64,000 nt of DNA from Apostichopus japonicus. Taxonomy: Eukaryota > Echinodermata > Holothuroidea > Aspidochirotida > Stichopodidae. Below are positions 1-16,964 of the stretch, piece after piece (within the stretch, counting starts at the first letter, position 1; the number at the start of each line of letters is the position of its first letter). A program made the translations under genes and the position numbers. The notes under the pieces are model-generated. The model worked only from the letters and a program-made list of their open reading frames with translations. It was not told the origin of the DNA and searched no databases. The DNA lies in contig NC_092583.1 of assembly GCF_037975245.1 (NCBI RefSeq), forward strand, positions 8,703,764-8,767,763, written 5' to 3'.

Positions 1-1500
1 TGCCCTCTGCAAAGTTTTGTGATTTTCTTGCCTGAAAGGTCAAATATATATGGATCGTATAAAATGTATCGTTTTCCAAACCGAATTTGACGGCACAGAA
101 TTAGGGCAGATTGTGTTCGATCGAGGTATGCAAGTCGTCCAATTTGGGCATTTTTCTTCACATACGATTTCAATATGATTGTATACACAATATAGTTGTA
201 TAATACATGATGTGGGAGGGAACAGGTTGGGTGGAGAACGTAGGGTAAGCCTGGCAACAGGTGTATGAAGTGATTCCAATAAGCTTCTCGGCCCAGAAAG
301 AATTGAGCCGACACTCGACTCGACTTTCAAAATAAGTGACTACTTAGAACTCTATTCCTACCCGACTCGATCCACCCACCCGAAAAAACACAACCCCACC
401 TACCCCCTCCCCTTAAAAACCTCCCTCCGTATTGAGAAATACGGCCGGTACGCTACAGCACATTCTGAATACAAAACGCATTTGTCAATGAAAATTTTTT
501 CCATCCGCGACTGTGTTGCATATACATACCTATAACTTGCTATTTTGCACTAAAGATCTGCTTTTATTGGCTCCAATTACAGCCCCTGTAGCTAGGAAAG
601 TTTTGTGATTACGTAATCGACCCGCCCACGGTCGTAAATCCACCTCAGGCTCTAAGATGCCTGCATATAGCTTCTTTAAACCATTATAGGCTCTTTGTGT
701 CGACACTGTGTGGAAATATGTTCATGTCTACAGTGTAGTTAATCATACAGCGTTCACACCGAAAGACCCTCATACAAGAAAAAATGTGGCAGGCGTTGCA
801 GACTAATTGATAGAAAGAGGTCATTTTACGACCAAGACAGGTCGATTACGTAATCCCAAGAAACTTGTCCAAGATAGCGTGCTATAGTTGGGGCAGGGTT
901 AGAGTAGCAGCTCCCTGGTTGGGGTCTATACAGCAGACCTTTAAACACATAACATGATACGGCACAGTATGCATTCCGTATGAGGCTTGTACTACACTCA
1001 TGTTCACTGCGATAAGAAGTGGCCACTGGCCTCCTAAATTTAGCTAAGAAACGGATAGCCTATTTTGGAACTTGGAAAATATTTCCCGCTTCAAGTCTCC
1101 ACTCACCTCCCAGCCTTGTACGCAAGGAATGTTCACATACAATAACATACTAATAATATATTAGCAGGGGAAAGCCATGTCTCAAAGCTTCGATTTAAAA
1201 TGGACCGTATGCTACATATCAACATAGACATTTCTATAGACGGGCCTATATGGATCATCTAGTCATTCTAGTGTTTCTCATCCCGCCCCTCCCTCTCCCC
1301 CTCACCCCTGCAACCACTTTATACCATGGTACCAATTAAGTGTCGAATTAGTTGCTTTACTATCACTCTCAAATTTCAAGATATTACGATTACAGCTAAT
1401 TCGTCAAAGTTATCGACTATTATTACGATTAGTCGATTACGCAACTATTTTGGATTCTATGAATAAAATATAATTATAACGAACAGCTGCAGGGCACGTA
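1..1500. other. No gene recognised (upstream flank)
   Basis: AT-rich sequence with only short, unconvincing open frames. A 96-residue frame on the - strand (40-330) contains a small cysteine cluster but has no recognisable domain or flanking splice signals I trust. I see no RNA gene or clear repeat here. Confidence 0.5.
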
Positions 1501-1524
1501 AAGAAATACCTGAGTGTTGGCACT

Positions 1525-1530
1525 TATAAA
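1525..1530 (+). promoter_or_regulatory. Candidate TATA box
   Basis: The sequence CTTATAAAG gives a TATAAA about 95 nt before an ATG that opens a hydrophobic leader and ends in a strong splice donor. A start site about 25-30 nt downstream (near 1555) would give a short 5' leader. This is inferred only from spacing and the following exon. Confidence 0.3.
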
Positions 1531-1622
1531 GCAGCTTACATCAATGTCCTATACAAAACTACAACACAACAAAGTAGTCTCACTCACCTGTCTTGATATC
1601 TTCGACTCCTAGTCCGCAAACT

Positions 1623-1668
1623 ATGTCGACGGTGACTCAAATTGTTATTTTCATCGCGATGATCCTCC
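1623..1668 (+). CDS. Candidate first coding exon with signal-peptide-like leader (partial gene)
   Basis: The ATG at 1623 opens a frame reading MSTVTQIVIFIAMIL, a short N-region followed by a hydrophobic stretch, as in secreted-protein signal peptides. It stops at a near-perfect donor (C|GTAAGTG at 1669), leaving phase 1. A TATA box lies upstream. I could not find a phase-matched second exon between here and CNPPD1 at 4599. It may therefore be a gene fragment, a gene with very small later exons, or chance. No function can be assigned. Confidence 0.25.
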
Positions 1669-1669
1669 G

Positions 1670-2833
1670 TAAGTGTAGGACTTACATTATGCCAATAAAT
1701 GTGGCCTGAATCTCTTGAATTTCTCTCCATGTGCGCAAAATGTGTTCCTCTTTTCCCCCGGTTTTATCCACTAGAACATATAAATATTAGTTGTTCTTGA
1801 AACATCTAGTCGTGTAATAAGTACAGGATATGGTTTCGTATCCGACAGATACAAGTTTGCGATGATGACACACTGGAATAGTCCAACCAGGGAGTTGTTT
1901 TGAACAACCGCAAATAAAACACCACAACGAAGAGCTTACACACCCGCTGACTAAATGATTTATAGTTCACCAGTTCTCAAAATTTTGAAACAACTATTCC
2001 GTTGTTCTCGTTCACAAGTGGGGCAAGATCTGATTTCTATTTACCACAAGCATAGCCCTCCACTCAGCAACGTAACAGCACGACGGAATTACACGTTGAA
2101 TATTATCGCAAATTATATATATTGTTATACGATTTAGGCTCATAGTATGTTTATAACCTGTGATGTTCATTGACCAGGCAGGCAAGCTTTGCAAAGGATA
2201 AGAATCTCGTCACTCTTTGCTGTTTTATCTTTAGCCGGAAAAACCTAACCGCAACTTGAGAGGGTTTAACAGTTGATGACTAATCGAAGGCTAGGGTCAC
2301 GTTGTTGATCCTGTTACAATGTTCTCCTCTATATATATCGGCTAAGTAGGTCTGTGCTGTCTCATAACTGTGATAAGCAACCGCGTTTTCTTTTTGACAA
2401 GTGCATTGTTAGGAAGAAGAACAACAAACACATACGCACACTCACAAACTTTCATTCACAGAAAACGAACCCACTGTTCAAATTTGACGAAGAGCTTGAT
2501 GCGTGCGCGACAGGAAATGGTTTACAACTTTTATAGACAATGCTTTCGGATAAGCGTTTTTGTCCATGGGGTAACTAATGGTAAATAATCAAGGAGCAGG
2601 ATACCGAGTACCATTTATGTTATGTAGCGGAGGGAAGGGGATAAGATGCTATGTCGTCCAGGGCAGTAATTTTTTATTAACGAGAGTTGCTTAGTGCAAA
2701 CTGGTGCTACATTTAACTCTTGCAGCAATGTTGAAGAATTTGAAGAAACTGTTATAGGTTGTACCGTATACATACATGATATATATAAGCCCTTCCTGTA
2801 GGAGTTTTATTGTAACGTTATGTCTGTCAGTGT
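1670..2833. other. No gene recognised
   Basis: AT-rich sequence with small overlapping frames at 1955-2137 and 2354-2588. None joins in phase to the candidate exon ending at 1668, and none resembles a known family. Confidence 0.4.
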
Positions 2834-2893
2834 GTGGTGGTGGATGGGGGTGGGGCTGGGGGTGGTGGATGGGGGTGGGTGGGGGTGGGGGAG
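2834..2893 (+). other. G-rich tract with quadruplex potential
   Basis: About 60 bases made of repeated GGGGGTGGGG, GGTGG and GGATGGGGG blocks, with well over four runs of three or more G separated by 1-4 bases. This fits the usual definition of a potential intramolecular G-quadruplex on the + strand. It could be an unstable simple repeat or part of a mobile-element fragment. Confidence 0.7.
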
Positions 2894-3453
2894 GCTAATT
2901 ACCCCTTGATTTATTGATGGGGGGGCGAGGCCCTAGAAGTATACGGTGTTGCGCCTCTGGCCGGAAACGGTGCATAGCAGCAGAGTAGTAGCCTAGATGT
3001 GCAAGGTCAAGGCCTAAGCAGAGAATTTAAAAAATGTCATGCATATGTGCAAATTGCAGGAATGATACAATTAGCATACCTAGGTGTAATAAACTGCGTT
3101 ATAAACAGCAACTAATATGTTGTATTATTTGGCCGAATGTGATTCACGAGCCTATACTCATGCGTTATTGTTCATAGGTTAGTTACTAATCTACAATTTG
3201 TGACTCATGCTCTTTGCCACAATTGTTTCTAAATAGTACTAGCGCAATTTTCTAATGTAAATTGGCTATGAAGGACGGGAGGGATGGAGACAATAAGGGT
3301 GAAACCTCTTTCAAATGCCCGGAGCAGGGAATAATGAGTTGGAAGGGCACCAACAATTTATGGAAAGGTACAAACAAGTTAAGGAGGGACACAAATCGTG
3401 TCCAGTTACTTGTTATTTTTTTACACATGAGGATGATGGTGGAACAGATTGGG

Positions 3454-3855
3454 GGTGGGCTCAGTGGCGAAGCGTCCATATATGCATACAGTCAGGTGGG
3501 CGGATTCCCCCCCCCCCCCTGACGGACTCAAATGAACTGCTGGCGCCCTTTTCAGCTTTTTACCACTTTTTACTTATTCGCGATTATTGACTTTTTTAGT
3601 GCGCTCTCATCTACCTATTGACAATCATAACATTTTGTTGGCGATGACACCTATTTATTCTTCGTTTATCTGCAAATTAGCAAGGCCAGGAAAGGGTCAT
3701 TTCCGGCGATCAGCTAGGGAGTATCTTTACTCAAAAAAATCTGTCTGCTCCGCGCCAACCTGTGGTGGCGCTCCGCTTAGATAGTGTCGAAAGCGCCCCT
3801 ACAGACCATTCTCGCCCCCCTGACCAATACCCCTCACTCCACCACTGGGTGGGCT
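3454..3855. mobile_element. hAT-like non-autonomous DNA transposon (MITE) with 8-bp TSD
   Basis: The element spans 3462-3847 (386 bp). Its ends read CAGTGGCGAAG and, in reverse complement, CAGTGGTGGAG. It is flanked by exact 8-bp duplications GGTGGGCT at 3454-3461 and 3848-3855. CAGTGG-type ends with 8-bp duplications are typical of the hAT superfamily. It encodes no transposase. Its inner part near 3690-3795, with GCTCCGCGCCAACC and GGTGGCGCTCCGCTTAGATA, recurs inverted at about 62826-62940, showing a dispersed family. A poly-C run sits near the left end. Confidence 0.75.
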
Positions 3856-4598
3856 ATATACTGCACGGGAGGCCACGATCCCCTGCACCATGGCCAGGTT
3901 ACACAGAAAATGGGGGAATGCAATGATGAAGCAGCGATATTGGAACATATCAGAAACACTCCCAGTACTCACTCACCTCACCCCACCCCACCCGCCACCC
4001 CTCCCTCGGCGACCCGTCAGTTCCTGACCCCGTGAATGTTCGGTCAAGCATGGAGGTAAAGACAGTCTGTTTTTAACTCCATGGCTCAAGGAAAGGCTAC
4101 TGAAGTTCGTTGATCCATTTGTTGAGTAAATCAGTAATTCTTCGATGCATGGTGAGTCAAGCGAAATGGCAGGGCGGGGAAAAACACGGTCTTACTTATT
4201 GTAAACTGTCATGAAATAAAATTAGCGCTTACTACAAAAAATCAGCTATAAATGAACTATTACATGATTATTTTGCTTAAAAATAAATGTCTAAAATTTT
4301 GCTCACCTTTTTAATTTGTTTAGTAGTATTTATGTTTGTGGTGTATGTTTTTATTTGCCATATTTTTCTCTGTACAGTCACAATATTAGAGCGTTGTGGA
4401 TGTCTATTTCGCAACATCTTGCAATTTTTAGTCACTATGCGCGGTATGCTGTTGCCAGCTAGCCTTTGTATTGTTCACCACACACTTTGCATTGTGCTCA
4501 TGCCATAGTTTCTTTTCCTTATGTTGTTATTGTGTAGGACTAGGAAATACCTGTTCCACATTAAAGCAAAAGAGGAAATAGATTGAGAAAGTAAACCT
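3856..4598. promoter_or_regulatory. CNPPD1 upstream region
   Basis: About 740 bases between the MITE and the CNPPD1 start codon. It is AT-rich with no clear coding signal. The promoter and 5' UTR of CNPPD1 presumably lie here, but I see no TATA box at a convincing distance. Confidence 0.35.
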
Positions 4599-11289
<6,691 letters not shown>

Positions 11290-13221
11290 AGTTTAAGATT
11301 TGGTTCAGCTAGTAGACTTAGATTTTCAGAATGGGCCGTACTTGAGTTCTGGAGCACTCTGTTATTTCCATTTGAAGTAATTTATGACAGTATTTGTTAA
11401 GTATTTATGACACACAAGTGCATAAATTACTGTGAGAATGCACCGTAGTTTCTGTAAGTGGGAAAGTAGTTGCTCACACTGCATTGGAATAGATTCCATT
11501 AACACCATGAAAGTATGTTTGGATGATATGTTTACACAATTAAAGAACACTTTCTTACTTTATTTGCTTATGTGGAATTTTTACTCAGTTCTTATATCAA
11601 TGTAGCCTTACAGTGAGGTAAAAGTAAGGGGGGAGCATCAGCTGATTGTCTTCACGGGTTTTGTGCCCATGGCCTCTGGAATCAACCCTCTGTTATGAAA
11701 TGAAGGAAGCCTGGACCTAAGACAAAAATTGATACTAATCAATAATGGACGTCTTCCCCGGTCACAGTTCAGAAAGTAAAAAAAACTTTTTAATCCAAAG
11801 GTTCTAATGTAAAAAGCATCTCTATCATACAATGTAAGAGGTATTCGTTTCCGTCGTTAAAGGTCGATAAGGATAATATGCTAGGAATTAAATATGCTAG
11901 GAAGTAAAATAATGGTCACTTACATTCAACTTTAAATGGCATTGTAATAATGCCAACCTTTAAAGCTTGTGCAATCTGTGAGATATGTCATTGTGTATTA
12001 TTACCACTCTTGCATATCTGAGAATAACTTAAACAGTGTCAGGAAATCCAGGAGACTAACTTTTGAAAACTGTTCGCAGGATAAACTTGAGGGCTGTTAC
12101 TAATAATGACATTTGAAGTCAAAAGTTTGCTGTGAATTTTATTCAGTATTAGTCTACCAGTACTCCCACCTATTAAATTGGGGAAATTTATTTAACAAAA
12201 CTCTACTTTGATACAGGCAGCGTAAGCAGTATGAACAATATATCCAGTTTTTTCTATGAGATAAATGGTTTGGAACTGTTCATTCTGTCAGTATGATTGC
12301 CTTGAAGCGTGAGAAGAAAAGTCTTGTATTAAGTGGTACTAGCAATGGAAGTATTCTCATCTGGCTGAGTAGTCTCAGAAATCTAGAAATACCAAAAATA
12401 TGAAAAGTAGAGCTAATAGCAAGCATGAGCTTTTTCTGCGAATTCGCGGAATACCCGTGATTTCTTTTCTGCCTTGGGGACAATAATTATTATCCTAACA
12501 CACTGTAACCTACGCAAACTGGAGCCTATACCGCAATTTTGGCAAAATCATGAGATACCCTTTCTTCTAGTTGTTATCCTGAAAGTTACCACAAGAAATA
12601 GAAAAGACAATTTCTCAGTTTGAATTGTTTGAGCATGAATGCCTGCTGGAGATGTGAAGTGTTCTTTTTAATGTTGTTAGATGATTTGTGTTTATATTTG
12701 GAGGGGAACTCCACAGTACGTAGAAACAAGAGTCTTTTTCTTTAACGATGTAATACAATATATGCTTTTTTTCCTTGAATGCTTTATATTAGCAGCCTTG
12801 ATGTGTGGTTTTATTAGCAATCAGTTTGTATGTGCCTAATACCTCAAGACCTTTTCCTTCACCATTTGGCATTTCCGAGCATCACAATGCATCTAATTTG
12901 TAGTCATTAATATTTTTTCATTATCTTTCTTTAGTACTCTTGAGACACGCTTGCAATGATATTGTTACTTTCTCAAACAACTTTTCTGTTACAGGACTAG
13001 CTCCAATTTTGTAAGAAGATTCTTCTAGGATTGAAAAGTCTTCAAAGAAACTCGCAATTAAACTTCAAAGTAGTTTTTGTGTTGATTTGTCAGTTCCTTA
13101 CAAGTTTGCATTCGAACGGGTGCTTCTGGAAAAAAACTGTTTTTTTTTTTCACTTACCAAAGAAAAAGAAAAAAAGAAGTGATTTGAAACAGTTTATTTT
13201 CCAGACTCTTTAGTTTGTACT
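11290..13221 (+). other. CNPPD1 3' flank / probable 3' UTR
   Basis: No coding signal. AT-rich sequence after the CNPPD1 stop that probably includes its 3' UTR. I cannot fix the cleavage site: an AATAAA-type hexamer within about 300 bases is not clear, and AATAAA motifs occur much later (near 14575). A short dispersed repeat at 12489-12552 recurs inverted near 34129-34190. Confidence 0.45.
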
Positions 13222-13364
13222 TGTGTAAAAGTAAGTTGGCCTGACGTTTCGATCCTAGCAGGATCTTCTTCAAAGGCTAAATGACAATCAATTAGCCTTT
13301 GTCATTTAGCCTTTGAAGAAGATCCTGCTAGGATCGAAACGTCATGCCAACCTACTTTTACACA
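13222..13364. repeat. Long hairpin: 65-bp inverted repeat of a dispersed retroelement-like motif
   Basis: Arms at 13222-13286 and 13300-13364 are inverted copies with only two or three differences around a 13-base spacer. Each arm contains TCCTGCTAGGATCGAAACGTC (or its complement) and ends in a TTTTACACA-type tail. The following bases, CAGGCTCTCTAGTGGATAAG and on into GCAGTTTGCTAACAG, match in reverse a second copy at 27379-27470. The GGATCGAAAC motif with a small preceding hairpin resembles the tail of sequences flanking Penelope-like elements, which can carry hammerhead-type ribozymes. The catalytic CTGATGA box is not present here. Confidence 0.6.
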
Positions 13365-14713
13365 TTCTCCTACACAGGCTCTCTAGTGGATAAGCAGTTT
13401 GCTAACAGTTTTATTTTATTTTAGTTTGTACTTCATAGAAAGAGCAGACAAAGAAGATTCAAAATTTTGGTCAATTTTCGTCATTAATTTCTAAATGAAA
13501 ACGGTAATAATATACTAGCCTGGCTAACAAACAGTCATTATGGAAATCAACAAAAAAACTGCTTTGAATGGTTGCATGTCTTTCTAAGTTTGTTTCATTG
13601 TATTTGGAACAGACCAATTCCAGAATATAAGGATTTATATCAAGTTTGTTAGTGTAAGACTCCATTCTTCTGACAAATTCATACTGAAAAATTATGGGTC
13701 TTCTTGAAAAGCCAATGTTTTCGTCACTTTCCTATTTTTACTGGGAGTGATCCTTCTTGAGTATAGTCAAATTTAAGAATAAACAACCACAAGAGAAATG
13801 TTGTGGATAACAGTAAAACATACATAATTCCTGAGTAGTATATGGATCAATACATTATAACTTATTCAACTTAAAGAAAAACAAGCTCAGGTTACAAACA
13901 TTGTTTATATAGTTACATTGTACTATGAAGAAGTATTTTTCCTCACTTGGAATGTAATGAAAATTTCAGCTTTCCATACCAACAGACACAAGTTTACGGG
14001 AACTTTAAGAGAAATATCGACTTAATGTTGAGTTCTCGCCTCCTATTTGGTAAGAACAAATCGACACAAGAAGTATTTTCCCTCTCCATAACCACCAAAA
14101 TTCCACTGACAAAACAATAGTACTATCTTTCATGCTTAATACAGATATTTTCAAAATGGAAGAGCCTTTGATAACCAGTAAGAAATTCTCTCTGTTTGTA
14201 CATGGGTAAGTGGAGACTTGGTTTAACTACAAACTATGTAAAAGTGTTGTGTGCAGAGAGATACAAGTAGTGATGACACAGATTATTGGAAAGTTTTTTT
14301 TGCGTGCAGAAGGTAAAAAAGGACTTTCAAGATGGATGTTCGTCTTTGTGGTTAGGTGGATTGACAGAAGATTTTTCTGTATTGTGAAATTGCAAAGTTG
14401 TGTCGAGAACCTCGAGCATGAAATTTTTTTTCCTGTAAGAACGTGGGAAGCATGACTGGAAAGGCTTGGAACACCCGATATGCAATGTTTTGTATCTTTT
14501 CTGTATTACCGTATTTGTTTGTTTCTGTTACTTCTAGCTTCAACTTTCAAAAGGCCTTTAAAAATGAAGGGATTAATAAAAGACAATTATAAATCCCCAT
14601 TCATTTATCTTTGTTTTTCTATGTATAAATAATTTCCTGAGGGACAATTTTTTGTTACACTCGACTGACAAGATGTTCCCCTACCATCCTTTAGCTTTAC
14701 TCCAACAAGAATA

Positions 14714-15960
14714 AAATGAAACTAGAGCACCAATGGTGCAGAAGCTCATACCTTCTTGGGCTAAAAAATGTAGGGCCCACAAAACTTTATGGCCCACCAA
14801 ATTTCAGGCCATTTTTCAGGTTCCACCAATTTTGGATCCATGAGGCCAAACATTTTAGGTTCAAAGACAAATTTATACCCCTAGCTCAAAATGGCGATAA
14901 CCCCCCTCCGTTAGCAGAATCCTGGCCACACCACTGGCTATAATTCCTATTTTCCCCAGCTTTAAATCCTATTTTACCCACTCTCTCAAACAATACCACT
15001 GACCTACCCTATTAAACTTTCTCCCCTCTACCTGAGCAGACATAACCCAACCCACACCTTCCCAAAATTTTGGCTGGCTGCCAACATACCTCATGCTCAA
15101 AGACTTCTAAGAATCGGCAAGTGCTGATTGGCTATAGGGCTCTCATGCTTACAGTTCAACAGTTAATAACAACTCCCAATCCTGCTTTAATTCCACTAAC
15201 AGCCTCTGCAGAGCTTAACCACAAATGTAAACAAACACTGCAGACACTGGGAGACAAATTAAAGGAGCTTTGGCAAAAAGGTGAAGGCTCAGATTTTTTT
15301 AAACAATGGGGATTAATTGAAATTAACTAACGTTTGACCAAAAATTATTAGGCATCACCTTATTCATACACATTCCAACAATCATCAGTTCAACTTTGAA
15401 TGTGATCCATCAAAATCTTGAGGAGATTTAGATATTTCAAAATATTACAAAGAATGACCCTCGATGACCCCCTAAATGACATTTGACCTCAATTTTCCGA
15501 ACACCCCTCGTAACCCTCATCCCGAGGAACGTTGTGACCAAGTTTCATTATAACTGGCCATACACTGTCAAACGGAAGCAATTTGAAAATATAGGGCCGC
15601 GGCCCGGGCCACAAAAGACCCCTAGTTGATCTTTGATCTCAAATTCATGAACACCCTGAAGGTAAAACTTCCATAGTACTATCGTGACAAACCCTCAACA
15701 CTGTACCGTGGAATCTGTAGGAGAAGAAGCATTTTGCGTATTTCCACAAAATGGCCCATTACGGCCAACAGGTGACCTTTGACCCCAAATTACGGACCAT
15801 CTCTGATGGCCCTATAGCCAATGGTCCTTGTGTCCAAGTTTCATGAAATTCCATTAAACACTGTGCGAGTGGGAGCAGTTTTACCAATTGTTGACGGATA
15901 GAGTGATAGACGCCGCACTGTAACAATAGCTCACACCAGCATGCTGGTATGAGCTAAAAA
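14714..15960. repeat. Dispersed repeat region ending in a palindrome
   Basis: The stretch starts with AAACTAGAGCACCAATGGTGC followed by AGCTCATACC. It includes long non-coding sequence with recurring TGACCTTTGACC and AAGTTTCAT motifs. It ends near 15928-15955 with a 28-base near-perfect palindrome (AGCTCACACCAGC mirrored). It looks like one or two copies of a dispersed non-autonomous element. Near 14920-14936 a second element end (CACACCACTG) suggests nesting. No coding content. Confidence 0.5.
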
Positions 15961-16937
15961 ATGGGTTTAACAACAGTTTCCCACTGACAGTTGAAGTCAT
16001 CTTCAAAAAGTTTTTACACCTTCCCCACCAATTGTACACCCCACCATTTCGCTCACTAAAATTAAACCCTAGTTTAAAATTACAAATGAAATGATTCATA
16101 GAAACCAAGGGGAGTCATTTGTAAAACTGATGTATTTCTTTTTACTGAAAGTGAAATATACTTTTACATAATTACAGCCCCCCCCTTCCGACCCATGTAT
16201 ATTAAACTCAACAATAGTACGCAGAAACAAACAAAAGTATTGCTGGAGAGAAACTTGGCAAATTATAAAACACTCAATACGAAATTATCCAAATCTCTGC
16301 TTGCAAATATCCAAACAAAACGCTTTGTTTATGGAGGATAAATGGAAATGCAATGAATCGTTTTGTTCATGGAAATACACTTTCTTTCAAACATACCATT
16401 AAATTTATGCCTTACAGTGATAAGATGCTTTCAAAAAAACTGGTAAAAATAAATCATTATAAATTCTTAATTTTTTAGAGAATTCAAATAAGACTGGTAA
16501 CATCCTATTCTAAATCTCTCTTTGCTGTACGTCTCCCATCCCCCTTACCCTTTCTTTTCAAATCTTGATAAGGTCAATATTTGATGTAACACACTAAACA
16601 TAACATGATTTCTCTTAATATGTGTCCGACACTAACCAATCTTCTTGCAATATCAGTATAAGAAGTATACCAAGGGAATAGCTTTTTTAGTGTGATTGTG
16701 AACAAGATCTCATTGGTGGGACTACAGAAAAATCTAGGTGTTGTAAATATAGCCCATTGGTATAACTTACATTGGAGATGGTGTATCTCCCCTCCCTCCC
16801 CCCCGGTTTTTTTGAGGCACCCCTGACATTTAAAACTTTCTGCTCCCACATTAAAAGTTAAAAGCTGGCACATGCCTGGTCCCCCAGGGGGTGGGGGAGG
16901 GGGTGGGGGAGTGGGTTCAAACTGAGCTGCCTCCATA
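15961..16937. other. Convergent intergenic region between CNPPD1 and AAMP
   Basis: AT-rich with no gene recognised. A C-rich then G-rich segment at about 16790-16915 includes GGGGGTGGGGGAGGGGGTGG. It lies downstream of the AAMP stop and may form quadruplexes. Confidence 0.4.
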
Positions 16938-16943
16938 TTTATT
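16938..16943 (-). terminator. AAMP: AAMP candidate polyadenylation signal
   Basis: Reverse complement reads AATAAA about 22 nt after the AAMP stop codon. The 3' UTR would be unusually short. Other, more distal signals are possible. Confidence 0.45.
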
Positions 16944-16964
16944 GAGCACATCTGGTTTATAGGT

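Noticed and set aside
14923-14943. Right end CACACCACTG of a further hAT-like element
   Set aside because: No left end with a matching GCTATAAT flank was found nearby.
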